Source: Oopsacas minuta
Lineage: Eukaryota > Porifera > Hexactinellida > Lyssacinosida > Leucopsacidae
Length of the DNA stretch: 58,984 nt
Assembly: GCA_024704765.1 (NCBI GenBank)
Contig: JAKMXF010000038.1
Coordinates: 1 to 58,984 of the forward strand
Direction of reading: 5' to 3'
In this document: piece after piece, positions 21,901 to 58,984 of the stretch
Layout of the letters: every line of letters starts with the position of its first letter
How positions within the stretch are numbered: the first letter of the stretch is position 1
Position numbers and translations under genes: made by a program
Notes under the pieces: generated by a model
What the model was told of the DNA's origin: nothing
Databases searched by the model: none
The model's input: only the letters and a program-made list of their open reading frames with translations

Positions 21901-22487
21901 ATAATGTAAATATGCGAGCTATGACAATGTTAGGACAAGCTGAGGAGAAATACAATGATTTGATGCATAAAAAAGATATTGTAGAAAACGATAAAACAAA
22001 GATTGCTAATCTTATCAGTGAATTGGATGCGAAGAAGAACGAAGCTCTGGACAAAGCCTGGCATCAGGTTAACAAGGATTTTGAGTCGATATTTAGTACG
22101 CTACTGCCTGGAGCTACTGCTAAACTGGAGCCTCCTGAGGGAGCTAGCTTCCTGGAGGGGCTAGAGTTTAGGATAGCATTCGGTGGCATGTGGAAAGAAA
22201 GTTTGTCTGAATTATCTGGTGGACAACGTTCTCTTATCGCTCTATCTCTTATTCTCTCTCTTCTCCTGTTTAAGCCTGCCCCGCTATACATTCTTGATGA
22301 GATAGACGCTGCATTGGATTTATCACACACACAGAATATTGGATTAATGCTACAGAATCACTTCAAACATTCTCAATTCATAGTTGTATCACTCAAAGAA
22401 GGAATGTTCAATAACGCTAATGTATTATTCAAGACTAAGTTTGTTGAGGGAATCTCTACTGTAACTCGCCAGCTACAAAAACCTTAA
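18960..22487 (+). CDS. SMC2: SMC2, condensin ATPase subunit (intronless)
   Basis: 1,175 residues in a single exon, normal length for the family. Walker A GLNGSGKSN at residues 32-40 and the following FVLGISNLSQVRA identify SMC2. Two long coiled coils flank the hinge (about 510-680), which contains GVLARKLVVKDP and the GGxxxSG-like FEPSGIVTGGSP. The ABC signature LSGGQRSL lies near 1085 and Walker [13 protein letters not shown] near 1110. SMC2 pairs with SMC4 in condensins I and II to compact mitotic chromosomes. The stop lies 326 bp before the SMC1 start on the same strand. The lack of introns contrasts strongly with its 38-exon neighbour. Confidence 0.97.
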   Translation: MYIKDIIIDGFKSYAKRTQIGEFDPQFTAITGLNGSGKSNILDAICFVLGISNLSQVRASSLQDLVYKSGQTGVTKATVTITFDNTDKAQSPMGYHWKDSITITRQVVIGGKNKYLIDGVMATPGRIHDLFTSVQLNIQNPHFLIMQGRITKVLNMKPPEILSLLEEAAGTRMWENKKLTAQRTIDKKNQKLAEIEDVLASEINPTLTRLHSERAAYLAYQRCISELEQLTRLQLAKDFLKAESVLENSNSAIADCASEKENIHSAIAETHQRIIGIQGKMVEARENMGYETQNELKELQELLDAEGKIHAKQESLLQNIQYQIDQEKKKIQRLIKSSKDDKQVLASRQGEVDSFEQMFNNLKEAVQTAHNNLKKAQAQYQAVSTGNFSAVQEDGEVSQTLQQQLMSCITAISQAKTDLKQGEIRFKQARLEMKQAEQQCKDGQTEYAQEKSQFEKSEEDTKSLEAKIQQTQFAVDQYQSLKQERANISSTIAQVKGEMNKLRMDNTFLNRLHFNYKRGPVLNDTTVKGVLARKLVVKDPSYYAALECAGGGKLYNIIVDTEETGKKLLKSELENRVTLIPLNKIQSREIPKDIMRRIITATNNEAALALSFIQYPKELQSAMTYAFGNVVICKDNKQAKDVCHTFEVTTVTLDGNKFEPSGIVTGGSPDSKHIFLKLSKLDKASGEIEKLEEKLKMLENSISQMERNKVEFDKLSRELELQQQKSNHLKTRLLQSYVGQKVQEFEKLKGEVTTEQEKISESKKVLESKLVLKSDLEMKISNIDQYREQELERAQRELHVCKEAVQTTEKALSEKEGSLQHVLAEAEGLRNSIQEYETELEERNASLEEKICTQTTEHEIEQNISNKVNVLKEQVEVKKNELKLSCKELRMMEDQIQLLEEKKQRLILEEKAAEHKLAKLKKDLKDANTLVEQMLQKYNWIATEKQYFGVPNSAFDFNIMEDGTLRTKISSLTKEKEKLTNNVNMRAMTMLGQAEEKYNDLMHKKDIVENDKTKIANLISELDAKKNEALDKAWHQVNKDFESIFSTLLPGATAKLEPPEGASFLEGLEFRIAFGGMWKESLSELSGGQRSLIALSLILSLLLFKPAPLYILDEIDAALDLSHTQNIGLMLQNHFKHSQFIVVSLKEGMFNNANVLFKTKFVEGISTVTRQLQKP

Positions 22488-22813
22488 TCTGTACGCGAGT
22501 AAATTTAGTTTAGAAATCTGTTATATCACTTTCTGATATTACTGATAATTGTTGAATCATATACACTAATAGATTGTCTTTTATACTGACTATAATAGAG
22601 AAATGTTCACTCTCCTGTTCACACTTTTAGAGATTAAGACACCAAATTTGGCACGTATACCCGTAGTGATATCTAGCTGTGCACCCGACATTAGATAATT
22701 TTCTTATGTGTATATTTCTATCATAACTATAGCTAATTAGAGGCCATCTCTCTATTGGAGCTGTATTTATCGATTAGATTGTAATTACAATTTTATAATA
22801 TAAACTTTTAGAA
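22488..22813. other. SMC2-SMC1 intergenic spacer
   Basis: The 326-bp gap must contain the SMC2 3' end and the SMC1 promoter or leader. No specific site recognised. Confidence 0.4.
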
Positions 22814-55308
<32,495 letters not shown>

Positions 55309-56328
55309 TACAATCACAAATCATCAGGGTTAGTAGCTAATCACCTAATTTGTATGATGCAAACATTGCCTTCGAACACACAATCAAATTTAATATAACT
55401 TTCTCGACTCATTTCTATAATTGTTGATTCATTTCTTACAATATTAAATCTCAGTCCTTATGTGTGTATTTTATATCCTGAATTGATTGTATAACTGGAC
55501 TTCCAGACAGGAATTCCGATATATCGCGACGGTTTGGTTCTAACGGGAGTTTATTGTATATTCAAACAAATACACACTGCGAACATATGTAGCCTCCTCG
55601 TTTTAACACATTCCAATATGTCCATCTTGTAACAAGAACCAATTAAGTATCTGGTAATTTAGAAAATACTATCACTATAAAAGGTTAGACATTTGTCTGT
55701 AAACATTTTATCAATTTATTCCATACATGGAAGTATGAATAAATAATTGCTTGATTGACTTAAAATCTTTACATAATATGGATTCCACGAAAAACAAATT
55801 CTATGTATTATATAGTACCAGATTACTTTCAAGTTTGAAGAATTTATATTTTTGCTGAGAAGGACAATTTCGGTTGATGTTTTAGCAGATTATTTATCTA
55901 AAAAGAGTCAAAAATATGTTTGGTTAACTATTCTAGCCTGAATTCATAGTTTGTAGAGCATTTGAAAACGAAATAAAAATGATACCAAGCGAAATGTTAT
56001 TGAGACAAAATTCTCAGAAAAAATGGTGAATAACTTTGAACTGATCCTTATGCATGAAATTCATTGTTGTTTTTTAGGAAATGGCAATCCAGATCCGTTG
56101 AGGGGGGAAAGAAGCCCTGTGGAGAATTAGTTTTATTGTTTTTCTTCTAAGGCAGTGTTCTCAACCATTTTCAAACTGCAGTACATTTCATTCAAAAAAA
56201 ATATGTGAATTCAATTGTATTTAATTTTTTATAAACTGGATTTGACTGATATCGAATTATTCAGAAGTCATCATTACTTGAGTGTCTTTAAGTGTCCATC
56301 ATAGTATAGCTTACTTTTATCAACTTCA
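55309..56328. other. Intergenic spacer between SMC1 and WASHC3
   Basis: No gene. A hAT-like end (CAGTGTTCTCAACCATTTTC) is at ~56153. The rest is AT-rich. Confidence 0.45.
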
Positions 56329-57753
56329 ATGGATGAGTTCGGCTTACCAGTGGTTGGAGCTGGGTTAGATTACACTAAAGTAGAAGCTCTACCTCCCAAA
56401 CAATTACTAGCTCTTGTCAACAGCTTTGTTGTCCACACAGTTCATTTTCTGAATTCATTCGCGCATGATGCTGATAACAAACTATCCAACACTTCTAAAA
56501 AGATACAACAGCTGGAGATTAGTTTGAATTTGATAGAAGCAAAGCTCTCACATATTCCAGGAATAGAAAACGCCGAAGGAAAGATTTATACGCCTCCTGA
56601 CTCACTAGGTATCATATTTCTTAATATTGTAACTATAATATTCGAATTTGCTTCGAAGACGGTAACCTGAAGCTATCTAATCAATTTTTACACAGCTTCA
56701 TTAATTCAGTTTCATTGTATACAGCACAAACATTCGATAATTCGAACGAATTTTAATTTATACTCCAATTGAGCTAGCCTTTACGACGAACTCATTTTAA
56801 TTTCTCCTTACATACAATATACAGAGTCTTATTGAAAATAATTATCAAATTAGCGTATATCTGCTATTTATTCTCGATACTTTCATTATCCCGATAAGTT
56901 ATATTCATCACTTTATATGTGATTATAGAATGAGTAGAAGTATTTCCTAAAATGCAGAATTTCATATTCTAATTCATTATATATTTATAATAAAAAGATT
57001 GGATAACTCCGTATTTGCATTTTATCATATTTTGTTATAATGAAAGTTTACTGTATGTATATTGAATTAGCAAAATGGTCCCAAGCCATAATTATGCAGT
57101 GAATGCCGGATGTTACAATTTTTGAAAATACAAACGATTTTGGGGGCTAATTATCAAAACTTGTTGCATAACTAAATGAGGATTTTTCCCTGGCGCTTAT
57201 TCAGGGAGATATGGAAGTTCTCATCTTGATGTTAGAATTTCTAATAATCGTCAAGAATATTTCGGCGAAATTTTGACTATCGCACTGTTTTCTAGCAAAT
57301 GCTGGCCTGTCTGTAAAGCCCCGTACGAGCCGTGTTAAGGAAAATAAAGAAGAACAGAGGGAACAGCCAAAACAAACAGAGATGAAAATATCCTCGCCTG
57401 ATCACCAATCCGTTCAAATTATTGAAACAAATTCACCTCTAAACCAAACCACTCCAGATCTTCCACCTTCTCCATTACCAGATATTCCTGGCGTCCCTCA
57501 GTTAACAATTAAGGATGATCCTCAATACAAGGAATGGTTTAGAAAACTTAAATACGGTGCTAGTAAAGATCAATTGAGTGTGGCAATGAGGGGTCACGGA
57601 CTCAATCCAGACCTCCTTGACAACCCGGATATGCCTATTGGAGGGAAACAAGGTACTATTAGCCCCCCGCATCCTCTTGTAGATGAGCAGAATCTGGTTG
57701 AAGACCTCTCATCGAGTTCACTATCAGATGATTCACCAGATTTCTCAGATTAG
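56329..57753 (+). CDS. WASHC3: WASH complex subunit 3 (CCDC53), 2 exons
   Basis: Exons 56329-56608 and 57296-57753 (donor GTATCA, acceptor TTCTAG, phase 1) give 245 residues. Exon 1: MDEFGLPVVGAGLDYTKVEALP, SFVVHTVHFLNSFAHD, then the coiled coil KIQQLEISLNLIEAKLSHIPGIE, all typical of WASHC3. Exon 2: Pro-rich linker, DDPQYKEWFRKLKYGASKDQL and GLNPDLLDNPDMP, the conserved C-terminal helix block, and an acidic Ser-rich tail ending DFSD. WASHC3 is part of the WASH complex that activates Arp2/3 on endosomes. The linker is longer than in vertebrates (about 194 residues in human). Confidence 0.93.
56609..57295 (+). other. WASHC3 intron
   Basis: 687 bp, no gene. The stretch near 57110-57220 (AATACAAACGATTTTGGGG, TTATTCAGGGAGATA) has echoes at ~27330 (TTATTCAGGGAAATA), hinting at another dispersed repeat. 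Confidence 0.45.
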
Positions 57754-58151
57754 TTTGTAACTTTAAAATATTTCTATAATTTACAAAAGATGTTAATTGC
57801 ATTGTTCTATCTATAAATATTCGGCTCAAGACTCGTATAGAAATATTTGAAGCAATCATACACAGGCCTGTACTTGCCAACTGTCCCGATATTTTGTCGA
57901 GGATAACGTCCCGCTGGGAGGTGGAGAAATGAATCTCCATATAGTAAATTGTAAGTATCTCGGGGGAAATGATAAATTGGGGATTTTAAATCGTTTAATA
58001 GCAAACAAGAGTTCATATTAGTTCTTAATCGTGTATATTATCAAATTTCAAGAATTGTCTTCGTTTTATGTTCTATATAAAATCAGATACAAACATCTGT
58101 ATAATAAACAAATGATATGTAATTACTGCTATTTCGTATAAATGGAGGAAT

Positions 58152-58318
58152 AGTCAGTCAGTCAGTCTGGTAGTCAGTCAGTCAGTCAGTCAGTCAGTCA
58201 GTCAGTCAGTCAGTCAGTCAGTCTGGTAGTCAGTCAGTCAGTCAGTCAGTCAGTCAGTCAGCCAGTCAGTCAGTCAGTCAGCCAGTCAGTCAGTCAGTCA
58301 GTCAGTCTGTCTGTCTTT
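58152..58318. repeat. Tetranucleotide microsatellite (AGTC)n
   Basis: About 40 units of AGTC/CAGT interrupted twice by CTGGT and by GCC variants, grading into CTGT and TTTG units at the right end. Confidence 0.97.
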
Positions 58319-58887
58319 CTGTTTGTTTGTTTAATATATAAATATCTTGACATATCAAATTCTGCTGGTATTCTATTGGTTTATCCATTTACATCCTGTG
58401 CATGAAGGGCACCTTCGGACACGTAGAATTCGCAATCAGCGCAGCAAGTCAAGCGTGCTTATACAATATTAATAATATACGTACTTTAATGGTGATAAGT
58501 AATTGAGAATTAATAACAACAAATATTGTCTTCTAAGTATATATTAATGCTATATAACAATAATACCGTACAGATCTTGATAATTATACTGTTTAACTTT
58601 TATGACTGTGGTTTATATCCGGTCTGAGTTTGTGAAGGAGGTTGGTTTTGAGTCTAAAGAAAAAATATTGAATATTATTATACCATAAATGAGTTGTATA
58701 TTACTAATTATATGAGGTAAACAGCTACACATATTTATTGATGTATACTTTTAACAAATTCTTCATCGTTTGTGCAATCCAAGGACATAATATTACACGA
58801 ATTATTCTATTAAAACACAAATTTTTCTACCAATATTATTATACACACGAAAATGTGTATTTCCATCAAATATTGTCATATCATGTA

Positions 58888-58965
58888 CAGTAGAACTCGG
58901 ATAAGACGTACCCCCTCGGGAAACAGAAATTAGTACGTCTTAACCGAGTGTACGTCTTATCCGAA
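58888..58965 (+). repeat. Palindromic MITE, copy at window end
   Basis: CAGTAGAACTCGGATAAGAC ... CGAGTGTACGTCTTATCCGAA is nearly identical to 47204-47280, with one internal change up to the right end, where the last ~12 bp are replaced. Confidence 0.85.
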
Positions 58966-58984
58966 TATGTTTGCATTACAAATA

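Larger units (their letters stand above)
57754..58984. other. 3' intergenic region
   Basis: No gene recognised. Holds the tetranucleotide array and a MITE copy. Confidence 0.5.

Overview
This is eukaryotic, animal nuclear DNA. It is AT-rich, with short GT-AG introns (many of 55-120 bp), and the proteins are clear orthologues of animal genes: PIBF1/CEP90, CFAP161, SMC2, SMC1, RAB28, an LRRK-type Roco kinase, PPIL3, XYLT, WASHC3, MED10, GABARAP/ATG8, GDPGP1 and a broken ALG3. A proteoglycan-initiating xylosyltransferase together with ciliary genes fits an early-branching animal. The compact introns and an expansion of coiled-coil/NHL genes suggest a sponge, possibly a glass sponge; that placement is inference and was not tested by search.

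Layout. 1-5.7 kb: two near-identical coiled-coil/NHL-propeller genes in head-to-head inverted arrangement, flanking GDPGP1 and the first exon of PIBF1. 3.5-8.4 kb: PIBF1, three exons, with one of those NHL genes inside its first intron. 8.9-9.9 kb: the 3' part of an FN3-domain gene. 10.5-11.4 kb: a short NHL gene that has lost its coiled coil. 11.8-13.3 kb: ATG8 and an ALG3 pseudogene, both on the minus strand. 13.3-14.7 kb: minisatellites. 14.7-18.3 kb: MED10, an NHL gene and CFAP161. 19.0-22.5 kb: SMC2 as one intronless reading frame. 22.8-55.3 kb: SMC1, which I rebuilt as 38 exons giving 1,236 residues. 56.3-57.8 kb: WASHC3, two exons. The end holds a tetranucleotide repeat and a MITE.

Two features stand out. 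First, SMC1 hosts seven other genes in four enlarged introns: an NHL pseudogene and RAB28 in intron 1; the LRRK-type kinase, PPIL3 and a divergent Trp-rich NHL-like gene in intron 3; XYLT in intron 12; and an NHL gene in intron 30. Six of the seven are antisense to SMC1, and all except RAB28 are uninterrupted reading frames. Second, the NHL family (six copies plus one divergent relative) has an almost invariant framework. Substitutions are concentrated at two loop positions that recur in every blade, as expected if one face of the propeller is diversifying while the scaffold is held constant. One copy is a mosaic of others, one lost its coiled coil by an in-frame deletion, and one has a single nonsense codon. 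This looks like an actively recombining, birth-and-death gene family and is the best candidate here for an undescribed recognition system.

Spacers carry several small dispersed repeat families (MITE-like, Tc1/mariner-like and hAT-like ends). I saw no rRNA, tRNA or CRISPR. No transposase or reverse transcriptase reading frame was recognised.
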